Shown here: in pieces, positions 26,380 through 35,029 of the stretch
Position numbering within the stretch: position 1 is the first letter of the stretch
How the letters are laid out: every line of letters starts with the position of its first letter
Origin: Flavobacterium psychrophilum
Lineage (GTDB): Bacteria > Bacteroidota > Bacteroidia > Flavobacteriales > Flavobacteriaceae
Direction: 5' to 3'
Assembly: GCA_945874225.1 (NCBI GenBank)
Contig: CAMCFT010000007.1
Span: forward strand, 67,516-131,515
Length of the DNA: 64,000 nt
Program-made: the position numbers and the translations under genes
Notes under the pieces: generated by a model
Databases searched by the model: none
What the model was told of the DNA's origin: nothing
Seen by the model: the letters and a program-made list of their open reading frames with translations, nothing else

Positions 26380-27141
26380 CTATACAATCTTTGTAAATGC
26401 TATCTCGTTTTTCAACCCTTTCAAAATAAAATTATCTTCCAAGCCATTGATAATCCAAGTTTCAATATTTGCTGCTTTGGCAATAGCTGCCGAATCAATC
26501 TTAGATTGCATTCCGCCTGTTCCGTGAGACGATTTCGAATCTCCAATTTCTTTTTGTAAAAGCTGTAAATCCGTTACTAATTCAATGGTTTCAGGAAATT
26601 CATCTTTGATGGAAGCTTTGGTGTAAATTCCGTTGGTGTTCGTGGCAATTATCAGAATGTCAACGTTCAATAATACTGCCGTTAAAGCTGCTAATTTATC
26701 GTTATCACCAAACTGAATTTCATCAGTGGCAACGGTATCATTTTCATTAATAATTGGAATATAACTGTTTTTTACCAACACATTAATCGTGTTAACGATA
26801 TTGAGTTTGGTTTGTTTTTTTTCGAAATCAGAATACGAAAGCAGACATTGTGAAGTAAGCAGACCCAAATCGCTGAAATTTTCGTGGTAAATCCGCATCA
26901 GATGTGGCTGACCGATAGATGCCAAGGCTTGTTTTACAAAAACATCTTTGTCGTGATTATCCAGTTTTACAAACTGTTTTGCCGCCGCAATGGCGCCTGA
27001 ACTCACGATTATAAATTCATATTCGTCTTGTAAAGCGGCAATTTGTATACCAATATCTTCAATCTTTCCTCTCGAAATGTGATCGGTTTCCTTGGTGAGC
27101 GTGTTACTGCCTAACTTTAATAAGATTCTTTTTTTTGCCAT
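26380..27141 (-). CDS. proB: glutamate 5-kinase
   Basis: First step of proline synthesis, phosphorylating the gamma-carboxyl of glutamate. The 253 residues comprise only the amino-acid-kinase domain; the C-terminal PUA domain found in many ProB proteins is absent, as in other short forms. ILLKLGSNTLT, IVSSGAIAAAK, NENDTVATDEIQFGDNDKLAA and GTGGMQSKIDSAAIA mark ATP, glutamate and Mg sites. Cytosolic. It lies 112 bp after proA, the gap being partly a repeat copy. Loss of PUA could change feedback by proline; that is inference. Confidence 0.93.
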   Translation of the reverse strand: MAKKRILLKLGSNTLTKETDHISRGKIEDIGIQIAALQDEYEFIIVSSGAIAAAKQFVKLDNHDKDVFVKQALASIGQPHLMRIYHENFSDLGLLTSQCLLSYSDFEKKQTKLNIVNTINVLVKNSYIPIINENDTVATDEIQFGDNDKLAALTAVLLNVDILIIATNTNGIYTKASIKDEFPETIELVTDLQLLQKEIGDSKSSHGTGGMQSKIDSAAIAKAANIETWIINGLEDNFILKGLKNEIAFTKIV

Positions 27142-27155
27142 AATTTTATCTTTTT

Positions 27156-27209
27156 GGACGCTGATAATACAGATTCGCTAAAGCGAAAACGCGGATTTAA
27201 ACGGATTTT
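27156..27209. repeat. degenerate repeat between proA and proB
   Basis: gacgctgataatacagattc, hairpin TTCGCTAAAGCGAA, gcggatttaaacggatt. Same family and orientation as 25651-25700. Confidence 0.65.
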
Positions 27210-27253
27210 TAAATCTGAAATCAAAAATCGTTAATCTTCAATCAAAAATCTTT

Positions 27254-28450
27254 CTATCTAACTTGTCCTTCACCGTAAATATACCATTTATTAGTGACTA
27301 AATGTTGCAAACCTATTGGGCCGCGTTGGTGCAATTTGTCCGTGCTTATCGCCAATTCTCCTCCTAAACCAAATTGTCCTCCGTCGGTAAATCGAGTGGA
27401 AGCGTTTTGATAAACTGCTGCACAATCTACTTGTTCCATATATTGTTGCGCAATTGCAGTGTTTTCGGTAATAATCGAAGCCGAATGCCCTCCGCAATAT
27501 TTGTTAATTTTTGCAATCGCTTCTTCGTCAGAATTTACGATTCCAATAACAATTTTATAATTTAAAAACTCTTCGTACCAAATCAAATCCGATTCGATTT
27601 GAGGAACATTTGTTGATTTCGAGAAGCGTTCGTCTCCCAAAACTTCAACCTTATATTTCTGTAATTCAGCAACCAAATTAGTTGCGAAAGCTTCCCAGTT
27701 TTCTAAATTGGAATCTATTAAAACTTTATCCAAAGCATTGCAAACACCTATATTGGTTGTTTTTCCGTTGATGATAATGTCTAATGCTTTTTGTAAATCA
27801 GCTTCCTTGTTTACATACACGAAATTATTTCCGCGCCCGCTGATAATAACCGGACAAGTGGCGTGTTTCTTGGTAAAAGCAATCAATTGTTCGCCACCAC
27901 GAGGAACTATTAAATCTACTTTTTGTGTTGGTTTCTCCAAAAATGCCTGAGTTTCCTCCCGATTATAATTCAAATATTCAACCCAATCTTTAGAAATATC
28001 ATTTTCTTCCAATGCTTGATGCCAAAGGGAAACAATTTTCAAATTGGACAATAAAGATTCTTTTCCACCTTTCAGCAAAATCTTGTTTCCAGATTTGAAA
28101 GCGATTCCACCCGCTTCAACCGTTACGTCAGGTCTGGATTCGTAAATAATCATTATTGTTCCAAAGGCCGCTGTTTTATTGATGATTTTTAGCCCGTTTT
28201 CGTGATCGAAATTAAATCTTTCCACTCCAACAGGATCTTCTTGGCTAGCCAATTGTTGCATAGACAAAATCATCCCGTCAATTTTGGAATCATCAACGAG
28301 CAAACGTTTTTCCATAGCCAAATCCTCTCCAGAATAATTGTTTAAATCCTGTTGATTCACCGTTTTAAGGTTGGCTCTTTCTTGTTCCAGAAGTTCTGCC
28401 ATTCTACTTAAAACAGCATTTCTTTTTTCTATGGATAATAATGTGTTCAT
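27254..28450 (-). CDS. proA: gamma-glutamyl phosphate reductase
   Basis: Second step of proline synthesis: NADPH-dependent reduction of gamma-glutamyl phosphate to glutamate semialdehyde. Starting at 28450 (MNTLLSIEKRNAVLSRMAELLEQE) gives 398 residues, normal for ProA; an ATG ten codons upstream would add a basic tail that is not conserved. The aldehyde-dehydrogenase fold shows IIYESRPDVTVEAGGIAFKSGNK, the catalytic Cys in TTNIGVCNALDKVL, and FTDGGQFGLGGELAIST. Cytosolic. Located between argD and proB in the arginine/proline cluster. Confidence 0.94.
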   Translation of the reverse strand: MNTLLSIEKRNAVLSRMAELLEQERANLKTVNQQDLNNYSGEDLAMEKRLLVDDSKIDGMILSMQQLASQEDPVGVERFNFDHENGLKIINKTAAFGTIMIIYESRPDVTVEAGGIAFKSGNKILLKGGKESLLSNLKIVSLWHQALEENDISKDWVEYLNYNREETQAFLEKPTQKVDLIVPRGGEQLIAFTKKHATCPVIISGRGNNFVYVNKEADLQKALDIIINGKTTNIGVCNALDKVLIDSNLENWEAFATNLVAELQKYKVEVLGDERFSKSTNVPQIESDLIWYEEFLNYKIVIGIVNSDEEAIAKINKYCGGHSASIITENTAIAQQYMEQVDCAAVYQNASTRFTDGGQFGLGGELAISTDKLHQRGPIGLQHLVTNKWYIYGEGQVR

Positions 28451-28471
28451 TTTTATGATTTTAATTCTTTT

Positions 28472-28581
28472 GCTCCGCAAAGTCTCTGACTTTGAGGATG
28501 TGTTTGAAGGTTTTAAACCTTCGCTTTGAATGCAGTCAGAGACCGCTTGTCACTTCCGCAAAGTCGGAGACTTTGCGGAGC
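28472..28581. repeat. structured intergenic repeat upstream of proA
   Basis: GCTCCGCAAAGTCTC (28472-28486) is the exact reverse complement of 28567-28581, enclosing the palindrome GAAGGTTTTAAACCTTC (28506-28522). A local hairpin CCGCAAAGTC-GGA-GACTTTGCGG overlaps the right arm. These would fold strongly in the argD-proA transcript. Confidence 0.8.
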
Positions 28582-28609
28582 GTATTATTTTAATTTTTTT
28601 CCTGATAAC

Positions 28610-28638
28610 CTTTGTCAAAGTTTTAAACTTTGACAAAG
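28610..28638. repeat. 29-bp near-perfect palindrome after argD
   Basis: CTTTGTCAAAGTTT-T-AAACTTTGACAAAG lies directly after the argD stop. It lacks a following T-run on the minus strand, so it resembles an attenuating or RNA-stabilising hairpin more than a terminator. Confidence 0.75.
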
Positions 28639-28640
28639 AT

Positions 28641-29777
28641 TTATTTTAATTCTGCCAAAGCTTCTTTCAAAGCGATAATAAATTGATCAATTGCTTCTTT
28701 TTTGATTGTCAATGGCGGCAAGATTCTCAATAAGTTTTTATTATTGGCATTTCCGGTAAAAATATGTTTTTCGATAATCAGTTTTTTGCGTAATTCCGAA
28801 ACATCAAAAGCAAATTCAGCGCCCAGCATTAATCCTTTCCCTTTTACCTTGATAACTTCTGGAACTGTTTTGATAGCTTCCAAGAAATAGGCGTAAACCT
28901 CATTCACGTTGTCCATTAATTTCTGGTTGCCCATCACTTCAAGAACAGCAATTCCTGCGGCACAAGCAAGATGGCTTCCGCCAAAAGTTGTTCCAAGTAA
29001 TCCGTAACTGGCTGTAAATTTTGGTGAGATCATAATTCCACCAATTGGAAAACCGTTACCCATTCCTTTGGCAAGACAGATAATATCTGCTTTAATTCCG
29101 TGATGCTGATGCGCGAAAAACTTTCCGCTTCTTCCATATCCTGATTGGACTTCGTCTAAAATTAAAACAACATTATTGGCTTCACAAACTTTTTCCAAAG
29201 CCTGAAAAAATGCAGTTGTGCCTTCATCTAAACCGCCAACACCTTGAATTCCTTCAATAATTACACAGGTAACATCTCCTTTTTTCAATTCGGCTTCCAC
29301 CAAATCAATATCATTCAGAGGCAAGAAAGTAACGACTTGTTGAGCGTTAATTGGCGCAACAATTTTTTTGTTATCGGTAACAGCAACTGCCGCTGAAGTT
29401 CGACCGTGAAAGGAATTATTAAAAGCAATTACACGTGATTTTCCGTTGTGAAAAGAGGCTAATTTCAAGGCATTTTCATTGGCTTCGGCACCAGAACTAC
29501 ACAAGAATAAGCTGTAATCTTCGTAACCTGAAAGTTTGCCTAATTTTTCGGCAAGTTCTACTTGCAAAGGATTTTGAATCGCATTGGAATAAAATCCAAT
29601 ATTATCCAACTGATTTTTTAATTTGGCAACATAATCCGGTTGGGTATGACCAATGGAAATCACACCGTGACCACCATATAAATCAAGATATTCCACACCA
29701 TTTTCGTCAGTAATCGTGTAATCGAGCGCTTTTACAGGCGTGATATTATATAAAGGATAAACGTTGAATAAGTTCAT
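28641..29777 (-). CDS. argD: acetylornithine aminotransferase
   Basis: PLP-dependent class III aminotransferase that converts N-acylglutamate semialdehyde to N-acylornithine. The 378 residues show YLDLYGGHGVISIGHTQPDY, CSSGAEANENALKLA (phosphate site), FHGRTSAAVAVT, VILDEVQSGYGRSG (aspartate that contacts the PLP nitrogen) and LAKGMGNGFPIGG (Schiff-base Lys). Cytosolic. It lies between argC and proA; the gaps on both sides hold repeats. Related transaminases act on ornithine or GABA, but the operon supports ArgD. Confidence 0.94.
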   Translation of the reverse strand: MNLFNVYPLYNITPVKALDYTITDENGVEYLDLYGGHGVISIGHTQPDYVAKLKNQLDNIGFYSNAIQNPLQVELAEKLGKLSGYEDYSLFLCSSGAEANENALKLASFHNGKSRVIAFNNSFHGRTSAAVAVTDNKKIVAPINAQQVVTFLPLNDIDLVEAELKKGDVTCVIIEGIQGVGGLDEGTTAFFQALEKVCEANNVVLILDEVQSGYGRSGKFFAHQHHGIKADIICLAKGMGNGFPIGGIMISPKFTASYGLLGTTFGGSHLACAAGIAVLEVMGNQKLMDNVNEVYAYFLEAIKTVPEVIKVKGKGLMLGAEFAFDVSELRKKLIIEKHIFTGNANNKNLLRILPPLTIKKEAIDQFIIALKEALAELK

Positions 29778-29791
29778 AATATATTTTTTTT

Positions 29792-29906
29792 CCTCTCCCC
29801 AACCCTCTCCGAAGGAGAGGGAGCCATAACTGGCAAAGGAGAGTTTTATTTGTATTCAGTTTTTGTTGCTCAACTCCCTTCCCTTCGGGGAGGGTTGGGG
29901 AGGGGA
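29792..29906. repeat. large inverted repeat between argC and argD
   Basis: The left end CCTCTCCCCAACCCTC is complementary, with one mismatch, to the right end near 29890-29905. Inside lie the hairpins CCCTCTCC-GAA-GGAGAGGG and CCCTTCCC-TTC-GGGGAGGG. It ends exactly at the argC stop codon, so the whole gap up to 14 bp before argD is repeat. Confidence 0.8.
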
Positions 29907-30884
29907 TTAAAATCCGCTTGGTTTCAAATGCAATCCTGTGCTTTCGTCCAAACCAAACATCAAATTCATATTTTGTACGGCTTGTCCCGAAGCACCTTTT
30001 GTTAAATTATCTATAACTGAAGTAATCAATAATCGATTTCCTTTTTTCATTAAACTGATAATACATTTGTTTGTTTGTACCACTTGTTTCATATTAATGG
30101 CAGTCGTGGTGACGGTTACGAATGGTTGGGCTGCATAAAAAGCTTCGTATTTTGCTAGGATATCTTCTAAACTTTCTTCGATAGTTGTGTATAAAGTGGC
30201 GAAAATTCCTCTGGCAAAATCACCTCTATTCGGAACAAAAATCAATTCGTTTTTATAGGTAGCTTGCAATTGATTTACATTTTGGTTTATTTCGCCCAAA
30301 TGTTGATGATCGAAAGCTTTATAATGCGACATATTGTTGGATCTCCAACTAAAATGCGTCGTTTCCGAAGGGGTAACTCCGGCTCCTGTACTTCCTGTTG
30401 TGGCATTGATATGCACGTCGGTTGTCAATAGATTATGCTTCGCCAAGGGTAATAATGCGAGTTGAATAGCCGTTGCAAAACAACCTGGATTAGCAATGAA
30501 TTGAGCGTTTTTAATTTCCGATTTATTCAATTCCGGTAAACCATAAACAAATGATTTTCCGTTGAAATTATGATCTTTTATCAATCTGAAATCATTTCCT
30601 AAATCGATGATTTTAGTTTGTGCAGAAAACTGATTTTGTTCTAAAAAAGCTTTCGATTTTCCGTGGCCTAAACACAAGAAAACAACATTCACATTGGGAT
30701 TCACGGTGTCAGTAAAATTCATTTCGATATCGCCCATCAAATCGTGATGCGCTATCGAAAGTGGTTTTCCAGCATTAGTGGTGCTGTATACAAAATCGAT
30801 TTTGGCATTGGGGTGAAACATCAAAATTCTGATGAGTTCGCCAGCAGTGTAACCTGAACCGCCAATTATTCCAATAGTAATCAT
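29907..30884 (-). CDS. argC: N-acetyl-gamma-glutamyl-phosphate reductase
   Basis: NADPH-dependent reduction of N-acylglutamyl phosphate to the semialdehyde. The 325 residues start ITIGIIGGSGYTAGELIRIL (nucleotide-binding loop) and carry the catalytic Cys in IANPGCFATAIQLALLP and the His-rich HHQHLGEI-like segment KAFDHQHLGEINQ. Cytosolic, full length. It follows the lipoprotein gene by 71 bp and precedes argD, with a repeat filling the gap. Confidence 0.94.
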   Translation of the reverse strand: MITIGIIGGSGYTAGELIRILMFHPNAKIDFVYSTTNAGKPLSIAHHDLMGDIEMNFTDTVNPNVNVVFLCLGHGKSKAFLEQNQFSAQTKIIDLGNDFRLIKDHNFNGKSFVYGLPELNKSEIKNAQFIANPGCFATAIQLALLPLAKHNLLTTDVHINATTGSTGAGVTPSETTHFSWRSNNMSHYKAFDHQHLGEINQNVNQLQATYKNELIFVPNRGDFARGIFATLYTTIEESLEDILAKYEAFYAAQPFVTVTTTAINMKQVVQTNKCIISLMKKGNRLLITSVIDNLTKGASGQAVQNMNLMFGLDESTGLHLKPSGF

Positions 30885-30955
30885 ATAGTATATATTTTAA
30901 TATTTATTTGGTTTTACAAGGTATTTTTTTTAAACAATTTTTGTATTAGTTATAA

Positions 30956-31354
30956 TCAATTAGAAAGTATGTATTCAACTGATACTAACTTTATTGATTT
31001 TAGGGTTACATACTGAGGACTAAATGCAGATTCCACGTCATAACTTACTGTACAGCTAGATTTTGCTCCAATTTCGGTACAGAGTGGATTTCTTGCAATG
31101 GGTGAAAATACTGATCCATCCCAATTCATAGTTAATTGTGGGACTCCTTTCACGGCAACATTGTTAGGATTGCTAAACTTGATTTCATAGCGAAATCTAG
31201 ATGAATTATTACCTGTATCAGGTATATATTCAAATAATAAAACTTCATATGTAACGCTTTTCAATGTTACTTTTTCAGGTGTCGAATTATTATCACCAGT
31301 ACATCCAAAAAACATCAGAAACAAAGGGAGTAAAAAAATAAATTTTATTTTCAT
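30956..31354 (-). CDS. putative lipoprotein in the arginine cluster
   Basis: A 132-residue protein I do not recognise. The N-terminus MKIKFIFLLPLFLMFFGCTGDN is a lipoprotein signal with the acylated Cys after MFFG, so it is exported and anchored by lipid. The rest looks like a small beta-sandwich (FRYEIKFSNPNNVAVKG, SSCTVSYDVESAF) with two further Cys residues that could form a disulfide. It sits between argG and argC on the same strand with gaps of 52 and 71 bp, so it is probably cotranscribed, but nothing links it to arginine metabolism. Likely a later insertion. Confidence 0.75.
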   Translation of the reverse strand: MKIKFIFLLPLFLMFFGCTGDNNSTPEKVTLKSVTYEVLLFEYIPDTGNNSSRFRYEIKFSNPNNVAVKGVPQLTMNWDGSVFSPIARNPLCTEIGAKSSCTVSYDVESAFSPQYVTLKSIKLVSVEYILSN

Positions 31355-31406
31355 AAATATTTTATATTAAATTTTATTTAATCTTTCCATTGACAACAAC
31401 TGCTAA

Positions 31407-32600
31407 TTAATCATAATCTAGATGATTTACCGATGAAAATATGTTTTGTGCATTCCCTAAAATCTTGATAAATCCTTTGGCATCGTCCGATGTCCAAGCA
31501 TTGTTCATTTCTCCATATTGTCCAAAACCAGTATTCATCAAATCATTATCCGATTCGATTCCGTCCAATGAAAAATGGTAGGGTTTCAAAGATACAGTTA
31601 CTGTTCCGTTTACCGTTTCTTGAGTTGATTCAAGGAAACTTTCGATATTTCTCATAACAGGATCCAAAAATTGGCCTTCGTGAAACAACATTCCGTACCA
31701 GTTTCCCAGTTGTTCTTTCCAGTATTGTTGCCATTTTCCAAGTGTGTGTTTCTCTAATAAATGGTGTGCTTTTATAATAATTAAAGGAGCAGCAGCCTCA
31801 AAACCAACTCTTCCTTTGATACCAATAATTGTATCACCAACGTGAATATCTCTACCAATTGCGTATGCATTGGCCAGTTTTTCAAGGGTTACAATGTTAT
31901 TGGATGGTTTGTCTTTTTTACCATTTACAGCAACTAATTCCCCTTTTACGAATTCTAAAGTCACTTTTTCTTCGCCTTCTTTTTGTAATTGTGATGGATA
32001 AGCTTCGCTAGGAAGCGGTAATTTTGCGGTTAAGGTTTCTTTTCCTCCAATACTTGTTCCCCAAAGCCCTTTGTTGATGGAATATTGCGCTTTTTCCCAA
32101 GAATAATGTACCCCGTTTTTTGCTAAATAATCTACTTCTTCTTGACGAGATAGTTTCAAGTCACGAATAGGAGTGATGATTTCAATTTCAGGTGCGATGG
32201 CTTGGAAAATCAAATCAAAACGAATTTGGTCATTTCCAGCGCCTGTACTTCCGTGGGCAATTGCTTCTGCATCAACAGATTTTGCATATTTAATGGCTTC
32301 CATAGCTTGGAAAACACGTTCTGCACTTACAGATAATGGATAGGTATTGTTTTTTAATACATTACCATAAATCAAATATTTGATGGCTTTATTGTAATAT
32401 TTATCTAAGATGGATAGGTTGACGTGCTTTGCACTTCCCAATTCATAAGCTCTGTCTTCGATAGCTTGTAATTCGGCGTCGTCAAATCCACCAGTGTTTA
32501 TCAATACGGTATGAACTTCGTATCCTTTTTCGTTTTTCAAATATTTTAGACAATACGAGGTGTCTAATCCTCCGCTGTATGCTAATACTACTTTTTTCAT
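31407..32600 (-). CDS. argG: argininosuccinate synthase
   Basis: ATP-dependent joining of citrulline and aspartate. The start at 32600 (MKKVVLAYSGGLDTSYCLKYLK) gives 397 residues and puts the PP-loop AYSGGLDTS at residues 7-15; the longer frame adds seven basic residues without support. Further blocks are AHGSTGAGNDQIRF (citrulline/ATP) and VHYSWEKAQYSINKGLWGTSIGG. Cytosolic. Second gene in the cluster, 54 bp after the GNAT gene. Confidence 0.95.
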   Translation of the reverse strand: MKKVVLAYSGGLDTSYCLKYLKNEKGYEVHTVLINTGGFDDAELQAIEDRAYELGSAKHVNLSILDKYYNKAIKYLIYGNVLKNNTYPLSVSAERVFQAMEAIKYAKSVDAEAIAHGSTGAGNDQIRFDLIFQAIAPEIEIITPIRDLKLSRQEEVDYLAKNGVHYSWEKAQYSINKGLWGTSIGGKETLTAKLPLPSEAYPSQLQKEGEEKVTLEFVKGELVAVNGKKDKPSNNIVTLEKLANAYAIGRDIHVGDTIIGIKGRVGFEAAAPLIIIKAHHLLEKHTLGKWQQYWKEQLGNWYGMLFHEGQFLDPVMRNIESFLESTQETVNGTVTVSLKPYHFSLDGIESDNDLMNTGFGQYGEMNNAWTSDDAKGFIKILGNAQNIFSSVNHLDYD

Positions 32601-32654
32601 TGTGTTTGTTTTTTTCCTCATAACAACTCTTTCTAAGAGATGGAAATTGGAAGG

Positions 32655-33272
32655 TTATTTTTTTAAGAATAGAGTTTGTTTTATTTCTTTTAATCTGTTC
32701 CAAATCCGGACATTAAACGGATGCTTTGGTGGGTCTTTCGGTTTTTCTTTTGGATCATAGAGCATTCCGGTACACAGGCACATTTTGTTGTCTTTGCTTT
32801 TTAGAATTTCAAAATTAGTGCAAGTTTTGCACCCAGCCCAAAAGCTTGGATCTGTTGTCAATTCAGAGAAAGGAACGGGTTTGTATCCTAAATCCGAATT
32901 GATTTTCATTACTGCCAAACCAGTTGTGATTCCGAATACATTGGCATCCGGATATTTTTTTAAGGAATAATCAAAAACGAATGATTTTATTTTTTTTGCT
33001 AAACCGTGATTCCTGTAATCGGGATGAACAATTAATCCTGAATGCGCCACAAACTTGCCGTGTTGCCAACTTTCGATATAACAAAACCCGACAAATTTAT
33101 CGTCAATTAATGCGATAACGGCATCTTTATGCTCCATCTTTTTTTGGATGTAAGCTGGTGTTCTTTTGGCTATCCCGGTTCCTCTTAATAAGGCAGATGA
33201 TTCAATTGTTTCGCATATTTCCTGCGAATATTTATAATGTTCTTCCTGAGTTACTACAATAGAGATATTCAT
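32655..33272 (-). CDS. GNAT acyltransferase, candidate N-acylglutamate synthase
   Basis: A 205-residue GNAT protein that opens the arginine cluster. The acyl-CoA loop is in HSGLIVHPDYRNHGLAKKIKSFVFDYS, and the C-terminal half carries CKTCTNFEILKSKDNKMCLCTGMLYDP with four Cys that could hold a metal or disulfides. No canonical argA or argJ is present, yet the pathway needs an acylglutamate. As I recall, a Bacteroides member of this GNAT type, also in an arginine cluster, was linked genetically to N-acylglutamate synthesis. This makes it the best candidate for the first committed step, with acetyl- or succinyl-CoA as donor. Cytosolic. Confidence 0.8.
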   Translation of the reverse strand: MNISIVVTQEEHYKYSQEICETIESSALLRGTGIAKRTPAYIQKKMEHKDAVIALIDDKFVGFCYIESWQHGKFVAHSGLIVHPDYRNHGLAKKIKSFVFDYSLKKYPDANVFGITTGLAVMKINSDLGYKPVPFSELTTDPSFWAGCKTCTNFEILKSKDNKMCLCTGMLYDPKEKPKDPPKHPFNVRIWNRLKEIKQTLFLKK

Positions 33273-33481
33273 TTCAAGAGTTGAATTTTAAATTAAAAAA
33301 GATTTTATTTAGGGGTGTTACAATATTGAAATTGCTCATTTTATTAAAAATTACAGAATAAGTCGATATGCAGAAAATAGTGCTATTTTCAGGATATAAT
33401 CCAAAGGATAAATGATGTAATTTCAAAATAAGAAAAATGAAAAATGAATAAAAATAAAGAAACACTTATGGAAACTATAAT

Positions 33482-33530
33482 GATAGCATCCGTACTTCGG
33501 GTGAAGTCGTAAGTCTGTTTATCCGTGATA
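33482..33530. repeat. degenerate repeat in the arginine-cluster leader
   Basis: Resembles the family of 25651-25892, with a hairpin-like ACTTCGGGTGAAGT at its centre and gtttatccgtgata at its end. The whole gap 33273-33649 (upstream of the GNAT gene) otherwise shows only AT-rich DNA and a possible -7 box at 33567-33574. Confidence 0.5.
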
Positions 33531-33566
33531 ATGAAGTTATATGTAAACTTGGTTTATTCATCGACA

Positions 33567-33574
33567 CAAAATTA
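33567..33574 (-). promoter_or_regulatory. possible -7 box for the arginine cluster
   Basis: On the minus strand TAATTTTG fits TAnnTTTG, but the -33 position is only T-rich. If used, the leader would be about 290 bases and would include the repeat at 33482-33530. Weak. Confidence 0.3.
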
Positions 33575-33649
33575 CACTTATTTTATTAAAAAAATAGGTG
33601 TTTTTTTATTTTGTAACAAAATTAAAATTAAATGTTGGTTTTATTTAAA

Positions 33650-33684
33650 AATCCTCCTTTAATAATGAATATTCAAGGAGGATT
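33650..33684 (-). terminator. terminator of the 393-residue lipoprotein gene
   Basis: AATCCTCCTT-N15-AAGGAGGATT; on the minus strand the right arm is followed by TTTAAAT, 16 bp after the stop codon at 33700. Confidence 0.8.
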
Positions 33685-33699
33685 AAAAAAATAGTTTAA

Positions 33700-34881
33700 T
33701 TAATTTCTAAAAGTGTTTCGATTGATAAGGTCCTTAATTTTCATTTTCAAATTTTCGCCAGTATCGTATACCATTTGCTCATTAGAAGGGAAAGGAACGG
33801 CTCTTTTGTCAAAATATGAATAATAATTATCATCAGCAGCACGTCTGTCTCCTTTGTAATTTGAATAAATATTTTCGAAAACAAACTCGCTTGTCAAAGG
33901 AAATGATTGCATTAATTGATTGTTTCTAAAATCAATATAATCCACTTTTGCAGTAATTTGGCAGGATTTGAATTGTCTTGATTCGTTGATTCGTACTTTA
34001 GAATTTATAAGATTGTCAACCATAACAATCTTTCCGGTATTGTCTAGGACTTCTTTCCCATTTGCGTCCAGAAGTTTTTTTTGTCCGTCTTTTATTTGTC
34101 TTTCCTTAATAAATTCTTTCTCTTTTATTTGTTCTGGTGAAATAAGTATTTCTCGAAAACTGATCATCATTTCGTAATCATAATTAACTCCTTTTTGTTT
34201 GCTTCCGTGAAATTCAGTCCATTTAGAATTCAAACCATAGGTGCTAAAGTCTAATAAATCATTTTGCAAACGAGCAGGAATTATCATATTGGTTTCGTTT
34301 TTTGTATAAACGCTGACATAGTCGATTCCTTTAGAGTGAGCTTCAGCCATCAAATCCAAAACGTTTTTGTAGTTAGGATTTATTTGGTTCAAATAATTTA
34401 AATCGTCATATGCTTTACGAAAATTCATTTTATCAGATCTAGATAATAGTGATTTAGCATTGTTATATAAATAATTAGACAAATTGTTTCTGCTTGTTAC
34501 TATTTTGTCGTTATAATTATCAAAAGGAAAAATGGCATTTCTGTTTTCGTTCAATAATTTCAGGGGGAGTAAGGGTTTTATTTTTTCCTGACGATTGTTT
34601 AGTTGTAAATAGGTGTTGTACGTTTTTTCAAAGTTCGCAGGATTTTTGTCTTTTTCCAATAGATTTATAGTATTCAAATCGCGTTCTTTAGCTTTGGCGA
34701 ATGCATCTTCTAGCAAATAGACATAATCTTGATTTCCTTTTTTGTTTTTATTAGATTGTAAATTCGAAATAGAATTGTTAATTGCTTGATCATAATTACC
34801 AGAACTTAATAAGTTTTGAGTTTGTTTTACACCGCAGGATGTAAGTATTATAAAAGCGAAAATTAGGTAGATTTTTTTCAT
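33700..34881 (-). CDS. conserved lipoprotein with TPR-like N-terminal half
   Basis: A 393-residue protein, function unknown. The signal MKKIYLIFAFIILTSCGVKQ has a lipobox (LTSC), so the mature protein is lipid-anchored. Residues 20-190 look helical and repeat-like (LLSSGNYDQAINNSISNLQ, FRKAYDDLNYLNQINPNYKNVLDLMAEA), reminiscent of TPR hairpins. The second half is beta-rich (YDYEMMISFREILIS, SCQITAKVDYIDFRNNQLM, FPLTSEFVFENIYSNYKGD). The helical half suggests protein binding at the envelope. It is flanked by terminators (33650-33684 and 34981-35008), so it is a single-gene unit. Confidence 0.78.
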   Translation of the reverse strand: MKKIYLIFAFIILTSCGVKQTQNLLSSGNYDQAINNSISNLQSNKNKKGNQDYVYLLEDAFAKAKERDLNTINLLEKDKNPANFEKTYNTYLQLNNRQEKIKPLLPLKLLNENRNAIFPFDNYNDKIVTSRNNLSNYLYNNAKSLLSRSDKMNFRKAYDDLNYLNQINPNYKNVLDLMAEAHSKGIDYVSVYTKNETNMIIPARLQNDLLDFSTYGLNSKWTEFHGSKQKGVNYDYEMMISFREILISPEQIKEKEFIKERQIKDGQKKLLDANGKEVLDNTGKIVMVDNLINSKVRINESRQFKSCQITAKVDYIDFRNNQLMQSFPLTSEFVFENIYSNYKGDRRAADDNYYSYFDKRAVPFPSNEQMVYDTGENLKMKIKDLINRNTFRN

Positions 34882-34980
34882 GGGTATTTTTTTGCAAATT
34901 TACTTTAATTTTGAACTAAGGAAATTTTTTTCCAAGATTTTTTCCCAATAGTATTGTTTTCAATAACAATGCCAAAAAAA

Positions 34981-35008
34981 AATCCGACAAATATGAAAAT
35001 GTCGGATT
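34981..35008 (-). terminator. terminator of fahA
   Basis: AATCCGACA-N10-TGTCGGATT, followed on the minus strand by a run of T, starting 22 bp after the fahA stop. Confidence 0.85.
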
Positions 35009-35029
35009 ATATAAAAAAATGAAATTGAT

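Noticed and set aside
33274..33465. Open frame of 63 codons upstream of the GNAT gene
   Set aside because: Phe/Ile/Leu-rich translation of AT-rich leader DNA with no recognisable feature.
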